64,000 nt of DNA from NCBI GenBank assembly GCA_004552305.1, contig SFOX01000003.1, positions 151,728 through 215,727 on the forward strand, in the 5' to 3' direction. Position numbers and translations under genes: made by a program. The notes below the pieces were generated by a model. It ran no database searches. It saw only the letters and a list, made by a program, of their open reading frames with translations, and was not told the DNA's origin. Shown here piece by piece: positions 63,922 through 64,000 of the stretch (its first letter is position 1; every line of letters begins with the position of its first letter). Source of the stretch: Subdoligranulum variabile (lineage in GTDB: Bacteria > Bacillota > Clostridia > Oscillospirales > Ruminococcaceae).

Positions 63922-64000
63922 GTTGGCGGAGTAAGAGAGATTTGAATTCTTTACTAATATCGCTATATCGTTGAATTTTTAATCTTTACGAAACTTTTAC
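63922..64000. repeat. Right prophage attachment repeat (attR), continuing to the window end
   Basis: Identical to 29901-29979 over the 79 bp available. It contains the same last integrase codons and the same tRNA-like fragment. The repeat may extend beyond the window. Confidence 0.85.

Larger units (their letters stand above)
63620..64000. other. Right-end control and attachment region
   Basis: This 381-bp region has no gene. From left to right it holds a strong leftward promoter (63667-63695), a 33-bp palindrome (63700-63732), an AAAATCAGG/CCTGATTTT inverted repeat (about 63729-63780), four TACGAAGTTT arm-like repeats (63781-63831), three 10-bp TTGTGCAGTA repeats (63834-63863), a terminator and the right att repeat. 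Confidence 0.7.

Overview
The window reads as a GC-rich chromosome of a Gram-positive, spore-forming Clostridia member. The best guess is the Oscillospiraceae (Faecalibacterium / Subdoligranulum / Gemmiger type). This rests on a NifU-like plus GGGtGRT gene pair, an SleC-type cortex-lytic enzyme, a hisZ-hisG fusion and strong TTGACA/TATAAT promoters with AGGAGG ribosome sites. The genus is an inference.

Positions 1 to about 29,900 are chromosomal. In order they carry: a NifU-like scaffold and GGGtGRT protein; tcdA and a ttcA-like tRNA-modification gene; a membrane-anchored protein of unknown role; a leftward amino-acid ABC transporter with an attenuator-like leader; cstA; class II fructose-bisphosphate aldolase; an SleC-like lytic enzyme next to an M15-like peptidase; an intergenic cluster of DnaA-box-like sites; a SpoU/RlmB methyltransferase; a very unusual 1117-residue protein that looks like a catalytically dead P-type ATPase; an ArsP_2-type metal exporter; an aldose epimerase homologue; a 178-bp MITE-like element; and a leftward histidine operon (hisZG-hisD-[RAYT]-hisC-hisH-hisA-hisF-hisIE-hisK). 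A REP-associated tyrosine transposase gene carrying two REP-like hairpins inside its own coding sequence is wedged between hisD and hisC by 4-nt overlaps on both sides. A small acidic anchored protein and a TraX-family protein end the chromosomal part.

Positions 29,901 to 64,000 are an apparently complete HK97-type siphovirus prophage, bounded by a direct repeat of at least 79 bp (29,901-29,979 and 63,922-64,000). The left end has the integrase, an exonuclease and a LexA/CI-type repressor with divergent promoters and TCAC-N5-GTGA operators. Rightward early genes follow: cro-like and XRE regulators, a possible annealing protein, a NinB-like protein, an HNH-like protein, SSB, a replication initiator with an iteron-like origin inside its own gene, and a DnaB helicase. 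A plasmid-type ParA/ParB pair comes next. After a 636-bp region with no convincing gene come an MTase-like protein, HNH nuclease, small and large terminase, portal, protease, capsid, connectors, tail genes (with a -1 frameshift site), fibres (one with a C9 tract), lysozyme and holin. A short leftward group of accessory genes and a region of integrase arm-type repeats close the element.

The most interesting candidate system is six 17-bp palindromes, GTGTCC-ACNNN-GGACAC. All lie in the same orientation, are scattered over about 21 kb of the prophage and were not seen in the flanking chromosome. They could be dispersed centromere or operator sites read by the phage ParB or another phage regulator. 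Other points worth a second look are the pseudo-P-type ATPase, the RAYT/REP unit in the his operon, the origin inside the initiator gene, the structured non-coding stretch before the packaging genes and the poly-C tract in the fibre gene.
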